A DNA stretch of 40,521 nucleotides from NCBI GenBank assembly GCA_037446575.1, contig JBBIII010000015.1, positions 1-40,521 of the forward strand. Reading direction: 5' to 3'. A program made the position numbers and the translations under genes. Source of the DNA: JBBIII01 sp037446575. Lineage in GTDB: Bacteria; Bacteroidota; Ignavibacteria; UBA10030. This document shows positions 1-10,000 of the stretch, in pieces (positions within the stretch are counted from its first letter, which is position 1; every line of letters starts with the position of its first letter). A model generated the notes under the pieces. That model was not told the DNA's origin. It did no database searches and saw only the letters and a list, made by a program, of their open reading frames with translations.

Positions 1-1
1 A

Positions 2-2317
2 TTATTTGGTATAAATGTAAAAAAATACACAATATCATTTAAAGCGCGTGCAAGCTCAGATGTAACAATTGTAGCAAAGATACAGGAAAATCATCCTGAT
101 TACAGAGATATTGCATCTTCTAATTTGAATCTGACCACCACAGCGCAGATTTTTACATTTTCCGCCAATAACCTTGAAGTTGGATATGATCCAAATGCAA
201 AATTCACAATTGGGCTTGGTAATATACCAGTTGGCACAGAATTTTGGTTTGACGATATCTCTGTAATAGAAACCAAAGCAGATGGAGATATGGTCACAAA
301 CGGCGATTTTGAAGGCGAAGATGTATCTATGTGGATATTTCAGAATGGTGAATCAGGCGCCGCAACACTTGAACGCTCAACAGTAAGTCCAATGGCTGGC
401 GCTGCAAGTTTAAAAGTTACAATTACAAATGCAGGCACTGCAGGCTGGCATATACAGCTTTGTCAATTATTTGGCTTTCAAAAAGATAAAAAATATACTG
501 TAACATTGACAGCACGAGCAAACATAGCTACTACAATAGAAACAAAAATTCAGCAAAACCATTCTCCTTATGCAACTTTAGGATCATTCGATCAAATACT
601 TGCTGATACAGCAAAAACTTTTTCGAAAGCATTCAATAATTATGATTTAGCAACAGATCCAGACGGTAAACTAACAATCTGGCTTGGAAACGGAACACTC
701 ATACCAACTGGAACTATAATATGGTTTGATAATATTTCGATTATTGAATCTGCCGCACCGCCAGTGCAAGCAGGACTTAAATATCCTGGTGTAGAAAAAA
801 TTGCTAACGGATTTTTTGAAGAAGGAACTACTGGTTGGGCTATAGAGACAGGCAGCACAGGAGCGGCTACTTATACAGTTAGCGCAGAAACGCCTATCCA
901 AGGGGCGAAATCTGGTTTTGTACAAATAACAAGTCCCGGAACATCAGATTGGCATGTCCAACTTAAGCAAAATTTAAGTGTAAAAGCGGATAAAAGATAC
1001 TATATATTGTACAAGGCAAAAGCCAGTGTCAATAATATTGTTTTCAAAGCAGGAATTCAGCAAACAAGTGGAAGTTATCCATTTTTGACGTCATTTAAAG
1101 CAGAAACTTTGATGACAACAGTTAAGACATTTTTTGATTCATCAGGATATATGGCAAGCGATGTTGGCGCAAAATTTACCTTGCTTCTTGGTAATTCCGG
1201 CACATATAATGTTTGGATTGATGAAGTTACGATTATCGAAAATACCATGGCGGCTCCGCTTGACTTTGTAATGGATGGCGAAAAAAACGATTGGTACAAT
1301 CAACTAACTAATCCGGATGATGGTAAGATATTTTTGCCAGCAAGAGCACATTTAAGAGATGTCGGCACAGCAGCGACATGGCCCCAATCAAATGCCACTA
1401 TATCGGCTACGATATGGACAGCATGGGATAGGAACTATTTATATTACTACGTAGATGTGAACGACGAATTTATCTTATGCAATAACGCTACTAACTGGAA
1501 TAACGATAAGTTTGAGGTAAAATATAATCCCGATCCTACAATAATCTCTACATCGGGTGCGTTGCAAGTTGGTATGTCGGCATTGGGTGGTGACGACGTA
1601 CAGGACCCTGGCGCGCTTGATAACCTCGATGCGGATAAGAATTTATATTTTGCAAACAAAACTTTGTGGAACCCAACATTTCAAGATTATGGACGGGCAG
1701 AAAAAGTTGGTGGTTATATACTCGAATTCCGTATCCCAATTGCCGCTATGAATAACTCCACCGGGACACAAAAACTTTATGCAGGTGTTGGCGGTAAATT
1801 TGGCGTAGCGATTAATCTTGCTGATAATGATGATACACAAAGAACTCGTATGCTACAGTGGTCAGCAGGTATGGCAGATAAAGCATGGGAAAATCCGCAA
1901 AAACATGGGACTGTGCACTTCTTAGCGGATAATAAATTAAAATGGGAGGCAAAAAACGCTCAAGACCCAACAGTGATAAATGATAGCGCGTCGATATGGT
2001 ATTATGGAGCTTTAGGACCAATTACTAGTGTGCCTAAAAATGGTTATCTACCTGGCGTTTATACGTTAGGACAAAATTATCCTAATCCATTTAACCCGAC
2101 AACAACAATCGAGTTTTCAGTTCCTAAGAAAGGCGAAGTACGGTTAGTGCTTGTGAACATCTTAGGCCAGGTTGTTAAGGAAATCGTTAAAGCAGATTAC
2201 ACTGCAGGCGTGCATAAAGTGGAATTAAACGCATCACAATTTGCATCTGGCGTTTATTTCTACAGAATGACGGCTGGATCATTCACAGATGTGAAAAAAT
2301 TAGTTTTACTAAAATAG
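2..2317 (+). CDS. Secreted multi-CBM protein with T9SS sorting domain (5' end missing)
   Basis: The frame is open from base 2, so the start lies outside the window and the protein is truncated at its N-terminus. At least 771 residues remain. Three tandem beta-sandwich modules of CBM4_9 type are visible. The first (about bases 2-275) is incomplete; the second (about 295-755) and third (about 790-1245) open with NGDFE/NGFFE and close with W-F/I-D-x-[IV]-[ST]-[IV]-IE. A CBM9/DOMON-like domain follows (about 1255-1920, motifs MDGEKNDWYN and YLYYYVDVND). The last 83 residues are a T9SS type A sorting domain (NYPNPFNPTTTIEFSVP, then GVYFYRM, ending KKLVLLK). By family knowledge this is exported through the Sec system and T9SS and attached to, or released from, the surface, where it would bind polysaccharide. 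No catalytic domain is visible in the part present; one could lie upstream. The assignment of export and glycan binding is firm at family level; the ligand is unknown. Confidence 0.88.
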   Translation, partial: LFGINVKKYTISFKARASSDVTIVAKIQENHPDYRDIASSNLNLTTTAQIFTFSANNLEVGYDPNAKFTIGLGNIPVGTEFWFDDISVIETKADGDMVTNGDFEGEDVSMWIFQNGESGAATLERSTVSPMAGAASLKVTITNAGTAGWHIQLCQLFGFQKDKKYTVTLTARANIATTIETKIQQNHSPYATLGSFDQILADTAKTFSKAFNNYDLATDPDGKLTIWLGNGTLIPTGTIIWFDNISIIESAAPPVQAGLKYPGVEKIANGFFEEGTTGWAIETGSTGAATYTVSAETPIQGAKSGFVQITSPGTSDWHVQLKQNLSVKADKRYYILYKAKASVNNIVFKAGIQQTSGSYPFLTSFKAETLMTTVKTFFDSSGYMASDVGAKFTLLLGNSGTYNVWIDEVTIIENTMAAPLDFVMDGEKNDWYNQLTNPDDGKIFLPARAHLRDVGTAATWPQSNATISATIWTAWDRNYLYYYVDVNDEFILCNNATNWNNDKFEVKYNPDPTIISTSGALQVGMSALGGDDVQDPGALDNLDADKNLYFANKTLWNPTFQDYGRAEKVGGYILEFRIPIAAMNNSTGTQKLYAGVGGKFGVAINLADNDDTQRTRMLQWSAGMADKAWENPQKHGTVHFLADNKLKWEAKNAQDPTVINDSASIWYYGALGPITSVPKNGYLPGVYTLGQNYPNPFNPTTTIEFSVPKKGEVRLVLVNILGQVVKEIVKADYTAGVHKVELNASQFASGVYFYRMTAGSFTDVKKLVLLK

Positions 2318-2355
2318 TGCATCATAATTAATGTGAATGTAATTATCTCATCTCA

Positions 2356-2384
2356 ATCCCCCTCTTCTCATTGAAGAGGGGGAT
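2356..2384. repeat. Intergenic palindrome / possible weak terminator
   Basis: A perfect 12-bp inverted repeat: ATCCCCCTCTTC (2356-2367) pairs with GAAGAGGGGGAT (2373-2384) around a 5-nt loop. It lies 38 nt after the stop of the T9SS protein and before the SurA-like gene. No U-tract follows directly, so it may be an mRNA-stabilising hairpin or a copy of a dispersed palindrome rather than a classical terminator. Confidence 0.55.
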
Positions 2385-2429
2385 GATGGGATAAAACGGA
2401 ATAAATAAACGTTTTTTTAGCAAGTTTAT

Positions 2430-3893
2430 ATGAAACAACGAAAAAATAAAATAAGAATCTTTTTAAACACCATTTTCCTTTTTTTAATTGCAATAAGCGG
2501 ATATAGTCAATTAAAAGATAATATCATTGCTAAAGTCGGAAACAAAGAAATTACGACAGCTGAATTTAAAGGACGTTGCGAGTTTACAGTTAGACCAAAT
2601 AATTATAAAGATAAATCAATAGCTTTAAATAACTTAATAATTGAAAAGGTATTAGCGATTGAAGCCGAAAAAGACAGTTTGCTTAAATCTAACATTGCTT
2701 TTCAGGCGCGGATAAGGGGAATAAAAGAGCAGACAATGCGGGAAAAATTATACGAAAAAACGGCTTATGGTAAGGCAAAAGTTGATACCACAACAATAAA
2801 AAGAATTTATAGATTATCTATTAGGGAGTATGAACTCGAATTCTATCGAATCCCGAAATCTTTAGCGCAAAAAGTGAATAAACAGCTTGATTCGATCCCA
2901 ACAGATACCGATAAAATATTCAACGAGCTTTCGACTATAACCGGCAAAAAGCCGGTGCATAAAATCAAATATACTGATCCCGATGATTATGCTATTCACG
3001 ATGTCATATATTCAAAACCATTAAATATTGGTGAAGTAATTAGACCAATTCAACTGGCAACTGGCGAATATATTATAATGAAGGTTATAAACTGGACAAC
3101 TCAACCACTTATCACAGAAACCGAGCAACAAGAGCGATGGGATAAAGTAGTAGAAAAAGAACGAAAAAAATTGGCGGCAAAAATCTGGCATTTATATAGT
3201 AAAGAAATTATGCGCGGTAAAAAAATAGATTTTAACAACGATATATTTTATAAATTAGCAAATTGGGTTAGAGCAAAATATATTAACGAACAAGAGAAGA
3301 GTATAAAAACAAAAGAGCAAATACCCGAAATTCCATTAATCGGTGATGAAATTGACCTTAACGCCCCTTTCTTTAAATTTGATAATAGAATTTGGACGGT
3401 AAGCGACTTCAGAAATGAATTAATGTCGCGCCCGTTTTTGTTTAGAACAATAGACCCGGATAGTGCAAATTTTAACGAACAACTTAGAATCGCTATCGCC
3501 GATATAATGAAGGACCGCATACTTACACAGGAAGCATACAAACAATCGTTAGAGAAGACCGAGGATATAAAACGAACAGTTGCAATGTGGAAAGACGCGT
3601 ACCTTGCAAACGATCAACAAAAAAATGTAGTGAACAAAGCGCTGAAAGAGGAAAAAATTAATAAAGGCGACGAATTAGGAATTTTAGCTTATTGGGAATC
3701 TTACTTAAACAATTTGCAGACAAAGTACAAACATTCCATAAGCATTAATGAATCGGTATATAAAAGCATTTCATTAACAAAGATTGACATGTATGCGATA
3801 AAATTCGGTATGCCGTATCCAAGCGTAGCGCCAGATTTCCCGACATTCAGCGCATCAAACAACTATTTTTTCCAGAACAGAAAAATTAATTGA
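2430..3893 (+). CDS. SurA-like periplasmic chaperone with degenerate peptidyl-prolyl isomerase domain
   Basis: The 487-residue product has a signal peptide (residues 1-26, hydrophobic core IFLFLIAIS, probable cleavage near GYSQ). Residues about 32-130 resemble a SurA N-terminal chaperone domain: IIAKVGNKEITTAEF, then a helical stretch with paired basic and acidic residues. Residues about 135-225 look like a shortened parvulin fold, with PLNIGEVIRPI (197-207) and TGEYIIMKV (211-219) matching its closing strands, but much of the usual isomerase core cannot be recognised. A second element starting FDNRIWTVSDF near residue 320 looks like a repeat of the chaperone segment. Known SurA proteins escort unfolded outer-membrane proteins across the periplasm. 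Lying just ahead of a TonB receptor and a PorV-like barrel, it may serve them. No clear Shine-Dalgarno precedes the ATG. The family call is moderately sure; isomerase activity is doubtful. Confidence 0.7.
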   Translation: MKQRKNKIRIFLNTIFLFLIAISGYSQLKDNIIAKVGNKEITTAEFKGRCEFTVRPNNYKDKSIALNNLIIEKVLAIEAEKDSLLKSNIAFQARIRGIKEQTMREKLYEKTAYGKAKVDTTTIKRIYRLSIREYELEFYRIPKSLAQKVNKQLDSIPTDTDKIFNELSTITGKKPVHKIKYTDPDDYAIHDVIYSKPLNIGEVIRPIQLATGEYIIMKVINWTTQPLITETEQQERWDKVVEKERKKLAAKIWHLYSKEIMRGKKIDFNNDIFYKLANWVRAKYINEQEKSIKTKEQIPEIPLIGDEIDLNAPFFKFDNRIWTVSDFRNELMSRPFLFRTIDPDSANFNEQLRIAIADIMKDRILTQEAYKQSLEKTEDIKRTVAMWKDAYLANDQQKNVVNKALKEEKINKGDELGILAYWESYLNNLQTKYKHSISINESVYKSISLTKIDMYAIKFGMPYPSVAPDFPTFSASNNYFFQNRKIN

Positions 3894-4003
3894 AAGAAAT
3901 AGTTTTATTCTATGATATGAAAATGTGATAATAACAACAATAAAGAAATTACAATACACTTAACAATAACTAACAATTAATTATAATAAGAAAGGCAATT
4001 AAT

Positions 4004-7000
4004 ATGAAAGAAAAAGTTTTACTCATTATTTTAATTGCTCTGCTTATAGTAATAGGCAGTAGTATTTCTGTTATAGCTGGCACAACAGGAAAAATTTCGG
4101 GTAAAATAACCGATGCATCGAATGGTGAACCTTTGATATCTGCTAATGTAGTTCTTAAAGGGACATCATTAGGCGCAGCGACCGATATCGATGGTTTATA
4201 CACAATCACAAATATCCCGCCAGGCGTGTATACAGTTACAATCTCAATTATCGGTTACCAAACGCTTCAATATAATAATGTTAAAGTAAGCGTTGACCTG
4301 ACAACAAATTTAGACGCCCAGCTTCACCAAGAAGCGATTAGTCTTGAAACAATGGTTATCACGGCGGAAAGACCGTTAGTAATTAAAGATAATACGGGTT
4401 CTCTTTCAACTGTTAGCGCTGAACAGATAAAGAATATGCCTGTTCAATCTATATCAGACATTCTAAGATTAGACGCTGGAATAGTTGAAGCAAGAGGCAG
4501 ACTACACATACGAGGCGGAAGAGCCGGAGAAATATCGTATTGGGTCGATGGCATATCTACAACAGATGCATATGACGGTTCGAGTGGAGTTCGTGTCGAA
4601 AATTTAGCTGTGCAAGAACTTCAGGTCATAAGCGGAACATTCAACGCTGAATATGGGCAAGCGATGTCAGGTATTGTGAACACTATTACAAGAGAAGGCG
4701 AAGAAAAATATGCCGGTCAAATTAGAATATACGGGGGCGACTATATAAGCAGCGACAAGGTTTATAGTATGTATAAAAGACTCAAAACAGAAGAAGACCC
4801 GACAACTGGAGGGACAAAAATAGTCGATAGCGAGAGAGTTCAACCGTTAAAATTAAAAGATGCTGATATTAAGTCAATTCAGAACTTAGAATTTAACCTT
4901 AGCGGTCCAATTCCTTTATTTAACAATCTTCGATTCTTTTTATTAGGACGATATTATTATGATGACGGGTACTATTACGGCGTCAATTGGTTTAAACCTA
5001 ACGGCGCGCCCGGGGATAGCACTGTTGTTTCAATGAATCCATATAAGTCGTTATCAGCGCAAGGAAAAATAAATTACCAGCTTACAAACTCAATTAAACT
5101 CGGTTATAGTGTGTTCTGGAATAAAACTCAACGCGATAGAAATTATTTTAACGGAAATATAACATCGCACGATTATCTTTATAATCCCTACGGTCTTCCG
5201 CAGAACTTTGGCGAAGGATTAACACAAACCTTCTCGCTCAATCATGTGTTATCTTCAAAGACATTCTATGAAGCACGCATAAGCCGATACTTTTCGGAAA
5301 CTAAACAATATAAGTATAATGACCCAACTCAAAAAATAAATTATCTAGTCCGAAGGGCGGACGGCACGACATTTAATCCATTTACCCCAGCGGGAATAGA
5401 TACGCTTAGCGTAATAAAAGCACGTAATGAAACATTTACATACATAGCAGACCCGGATGGACCAGAGGGATATATAGATCCGACCACGTTAGGTCAACCC
5501 ACAAATTGGAGTTATGTTGCAAAAGGTATGGATCCTAATCATTTTAATCGCAGTACATCTTTCTGGGCAGGAAAATTTGATATGTCCAGCCAAATTAACA
5601 AAACAAACGAAATAAAACTTGGAGCTGAAGTAAGGTTGCATGAACTCGAACTCCACAGTTTTCGAATTACATCGAAGAAAGACGCTATAGGCAATGTAAT
5701 AATTCCGTTTGAGCCGGCAGTACCTGAGGTAGGAAGCTTAAATCGAGACGATTATATTCGAAAGCCGATAGAAATATCTGCATATATACAAGATAAACTT
5801 GAATTTCAATCAATCATTTTAAATATAGGATTGCGTTTCGACTACTTCGATGCAAATTCAGTTGTGCCAGTAGATCCGAACGATCCGAATATTTATGATC
5901 CATTTAAAAATAAACATATCTACGCAAACTGGATTCCGAAACCAGCAAACTATAGAGGAACAGATGGACAATATATCGATTCATTGTTGCGTAATGAAAT
6001 TATAGAGAAATATACGCCTGATGAAAGAAGAGCATTTATGCATAAAAAAGTTAATGCAAAGATGTCTCTAAGTCCTCGATTAGGTTTTTCATTTCCAATT
6101 ACAGATAAAGGCATAATGCACTTTTCTTATGGACACTTCTCTCAAATTCCTCAATTCCAATATATTTATGCTAATCCCGATTTTAAAGTATCCAGTAGTT
6201 CCGGAAGCGTGTTGATGGGAAATGCAGATTTAGAGCCACAAAGAACGGTGATGTACGAAATAGGGCTTCAACAGCAACTTACCGACGCTATAAGCGTAAA
6301 TGCAACTCTTTTCTATAGAGATGTGCGCGGCTGGGTTGGTACAAGTCCGCTGATAGACCTTATGCGCGATGGAAACAGAAAAACAGGATCAGATTACTCC
6401 AAATATGAAAACAAAGATTACGAAAATGTAAAAGGGATTACATTAAAGATAGAAAAGCGGTTTAGTGAGAATTATTCATTCAGAGCAGATTATACATTGC
6501 AATCTGCTGAAGGAACATATTCCGATGCAACCGATGCATACAATGATATGCAAAATAACCGTGCGCCAGTCATAGCGCTTCTTCCGCTTAATTTCGATCA
6601 ACGGCATACGCTTAACTTACAATTTATGTATAGTATATCCGATTGGATGTTCTCACTAATCGGCAGGTATTGGTCAGGTTTACCTTATACGCCATCGGCA
6701 GTATCAGGAAGCACTGGTTCATCTGCCGCCACTGGATTTACAATAAACAGTGCACGGCTTCCTGAACAAAAAATTATCGATCTAACAATTAGCAGAATGA
6801 TACAGTTAACTTCAAAATTAAATATACAGTTATTCCTTAACGTATATAATCTACTTGACCAAAGAGACGCTACGAGTGTCTATACCGACACAGGATCTCC
6901 AGAATATACAACAACAAATACAGTTGCGCGCGTTTATAATCCTTTGCGTATTGGCACGGTTGAGGATTTCACTAATCAATGGAGTTGGTATACTGCGCCT

Positions 7001-7036
7001 CGTCAAGTTCAAATCGGATTAGCATTAGGTTTCTAA
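4004..7036 (+). CDS. TonB-dependent outer-membrane receptor with carboxypeptidase-regulatory-like N-terminal domain
   Basis: The 1010-residue protein has a signal peptide (1-25), a CarboxypepD_reg-like beta-sandwich (about 30-110; GKISGKITDASNGEPL, then DIDGLYTI and IPPGVYTVTI), and a plug domain (about 125-230; IKNMPVQSISDILRLDAG, HIRGGRAGEISYWVDG). A long beta-barrel ends in an aromatic C-terminal signature (GLALGF with terminal Phe), as expected for BamA-dependent insertion. The layout is that of SusC-like and CirA-like receptors, which import large ligands using TonB energy. No SusD partner is next to it; instead a secreted fibronectin-III protein follows after 22 nt and then a PorV-like barrel. 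An AAAGG ribosome-binding site lies 9 nt before the ATG. The 110-nt spacer upstream is AT-rich and probably holds the promoter. The substrate cannot be told from the sequence. Confidence 0.92.
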   Translation: MKEKVLLIILIALLIVIGSSISVIAGTTGKISGKITDASNGEPLISANVVLKGTSLGAATDIDGLYTITNIPPGVYTVTISIIGYQTLQYNNVKVSVDLTTNLDAQLHQEAISLETMVITAERPLVIKDNTGSLSTVSAEQIKNMPVQSISDILRLDAGIVEARGRLHIRGGRAGEISYWVDGISTTDAYDGSSGVRVENLAVQELQVISGTFNAEYGQAMSGIVNTITREGEEKYAGQIRIYGGDYISSDKVYSMYKRLKTEEDPTTGGTKIVDSERVQPLKLKDADIKSIQNLEFNLSGPIPLFNNLRFFLLGRYYYDDGYYYGVNWFKPNGAPGDSTVVSMNPYKSLSAQGKINYQLTNSIKLGYSVFWNKTQRDRNYFNGNITSHDYLYNPYGLPQNFGEGLTQTFSLNHVLSSKTFYEARISRYFSETKQYKYNDPTQKINYLVRRADGTTFNPFTPAGIDTLSVIKARNETFTYIADPDGPEGYIDPTTLGQPTNWSYVAKGMDPNHFNRSTSFWAGKFDMSSQINKTNEIKLGAEVRLHELELHSFRITSKKDAIGNVIIPFEPAVPEVGSLNRDDYIRKPIEISAYIQDKLEFQSIILNIGLRFDYFDANSVVPVDPNDPNIYDPFKNKHIYANWIPKPANYRGTDGQYIDSLLRNEIIEKYTPDERRAFMHKKVNAKMSLSPRLGFSFPITDKGIMHFSYGHFSQIPQFQYIYANPDFKVSSSSGSVLMGNADLEPQRTVMYEIGLQQQLTDAISVNATLFYRDVRGWVGTSPLIDLMRDGNRKTGSDYSKYENKDYENVKGITLKIEKRFSENYSFRADYTLQSAEGTYSDATDAYNDMQNNRAPVIALLPLNFDQRHTLNLQFMYSISDWMFSLIGRYWSGLPYTPSAVSGSTGSSAATGFTINSARLPEQKIIDLTISRMIQLTSKLNIQLFLNVYNLLDQRDATSVYTDTGSPEYTTTNTVARVYNPLRIGTVEDFTNQWSWYTAPRQVQIGLALGF

Positions 7037-7058
7037 ATAAAACTTAGGAGAAAATAGG

Positions 7059-10000
7059 ATGAAAAAGATTTTATACTTAACAATAGCAATGCTTACAATG
7101 GCGTTTATATTCTCATCATTATCCAATGCACAGATGGCAAGACTATATGGGACAGATGATGAATATAAGATGGGAGTTCATGATGGAAATAATTTCAGAA
7201 CTTCTTTCTTTAATGACGGCACATGGGGTGGAAGAAGAGAAAGGACAGATCACTATCCAGGTGAATGGCCTATCAACTCAGGACACTTATATTTGCTTGA
7301 TGGGAATCCTTTTGTCATTTCAGAAGTTAACGACAACTATAACCCAATCACAAAGCAATTTTTAAAAACTAGAGGAACATTACGACGTATTCAGGCAACT
7401 GTAAAATCAGCTGATATTCAATCATCAACCGGAGATAAAGGACCGGATCAAACAACAGGTAAATGGTGGACATTCCTGCCATTGCCGGGATTTACTAATC
7501 CACAAAACAATAAAATAGCAATGGCTAAAGGGGGACGTCAATGGTTCGCGCCAGCTGATTTAGGAAGCTGGCCCAGTTACTGGCCAGATATAGCCGACCC
7601 TACGGAACCCGTTTATAGTGCCGATGGCTGGGCGGGAGATTGGAACGGTTATTTTGGTCGGAATAAATTTAATGCAGACCAAGAGAGCTACTTTGTTTCG
7701 GACGATTATCAAAAACAGGAATTCCCCGGTTTTAGATGCGATACAAATGATGTAAGTAGAGGGGGAATTGGAATACGTATGTATACAAGGGGCTTTCAAT
7801 GGTCGAAAGGGCTTGTCCAAGACGCAGTTTTTGTTGTTATGGATTTGAAAAATATTGGCACTTATTTACACAATAAAGTTGTCTTTGGTTATAAAATTGG
7901 AAACAACGTCGGTGATACAAGACAAGGAAGCGAAGGAGGCGATGGCGGCAGTTACAACGTAGAGCATAACCTTGCTTGGACGTGGGATGAAGATGGTATA
8001 GGACATTCAACTTGGGGAACAACATACGGCGCCTATACTGGAATTTTTGGAGGATGCTTTTTAGAAAGTCCAGGCAATCCATTCGATGGTATAGATAACG
8101 ACAATGATGGAAAAAATGGAGCTGGACCGATTATAGATCTGGCAATGTTTCAAAAAAGAACTCTTACTTCAGGTGAACAAATCGTATTAATCGATTATGA
8201 TACCCCTACCTTCACGCGTATTGTTACCACGCTTGCAGATACATTGACCAAACTTGGAAAGAATTCAACCGATACTCTCGAAGTAAAATTCGGAAGTCGA
8301 ATTTTTAAATATACCGTAGGTGATACTTTAAGTGAAATTGGTGACAACTTGTTTGATGATAATCTCAATGGAATAATTGATGAAAACAGAGGATTTACAA
8401 GAAATCTTGTAACTAACTATCTTTATATAGGTCATAAATATATTGACTATAAAACAGGACTTGGATTAACCAACCTATTAATAGACGAACGTCGAGATGA
8501 TGGAATAGACAATAATGGTAATTGGAACATTTTAAAAGATGATGTCGGCTTTGACGGTTTAGGTCCCAATGATCGCGGATATCCCGGTCCTGATGCCGGC
8601 GAGGGGGATGGAAAACCATCACCGGGTGAAAGAAATTTCGATAAAACTGACATCAACGAAAGCGACATGATTGGATTGACAAGCTTCAATCTTTATCCTT
8701 GGGGAAACGATTACTCGCAATTTGACGATGAAAAAATGTGGCAAATTTTCACGCCGGGTTCTTTTATTACTTCTCCAGTCGGAAACGTCGAGTTAAGTTT
8801 TGGCTCCGGATATTTCCCATTACCCCCTCGAGTAACAGAAAGATTTTCAATGGGATTAATTACCGCTGAGGCTGGAACTACCGGACGTGATACTGTTCAA
8901 TTATTCAGATCAAAATATAATGTAGCAAAAGCTTATGAGCTTAATTACAATTTTGCAAAAGCGCCAGATATCCCCAAAGTTACAGCAGTTGCAGGCAGTA
9001 ATAGAGTAACATTATTCTGGGATAGCGGTGCAGAGGAATCTATTGACGAAATGAGTAATTCGCCCGGAGGAAAAGATTTTGAGGGATATAAAATCTATCG
9101 CTCAACTGATCCTAATTGGCTCGATTGCGAACCCATAACTGATGGTTACGGAAGAGTCGCATTTCGCAAGCCATTAGCTCAATTTGATCTTAAAAATGAC
9201 ATAAAAGGATTCATGCCAGTAGATTATTTTGGCGTAAAATTCTTTCTTGGAGACGATACGGGATTAAAGCATACTTGGGTAGATTCGACGGCTAAAAATG
9301 GGACGACTTACTACTACGCTGTTACATCCTACGACCACGGCGATCCTATAGCTCTAATAGACCCGTCAGAATGCACCAAATTCGTAGCTGTTCAGCAATC
9401 GGGTGAAGTCTTAAAAGGTGATAATGTGGTAATTGTAAGACCTGAAGCTCCTACAGCTGGCTATATTCCTCCGCAAATTAAAGATTCAAGATTTATTAGC
9501 GGACCTAATAATACAACCACTGGGTTACTCGATTATAAAGTGATGATGCCTGATTTTATCAAAGGAAATAATAAATACCAAATTACTTTTAAAGATGCGA
9601 AAGTTCAAAGTGCAATAGAAACAGGTGATAGCACATTAGTTACCCAGAGTTTCACTTTAACAAACCTAACATCTAATGAAGTTCTTTTACTAGACCATCC
9701 CGCAAAACCGAGTGGCATTGATGGGTTCCCGATTACAGAAGGTTTCCAACTTTCATTAGATAAAAACCCTCCTGAATTAAGACTTGACACCATAAAATCT
9801 GCATGGAATAGAGTTGGAATTATGAAATTCGATTTTCGGAATTATAGATTAACCGAACCTCCACTTCCGCGAACAAAATTGGAACCGACTGATTATAAAA
9901 TAATCTTTGGTCCTGTAGGTATAGATACTTCAAAAAGGTATAGACGAGGAACTAGTTGGCTCCCAAAAATTGCTGTTAACTTTAAAATCATAAATCAGCT

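Noticed and set aside
8080..8530. Dockerin domain in the fibronectin-III protein
   Set aside because: The Asp/Asn loops are spread over about 150 residues and lack the paired dockerin spacing; they fit isolated calcium-binding turns.
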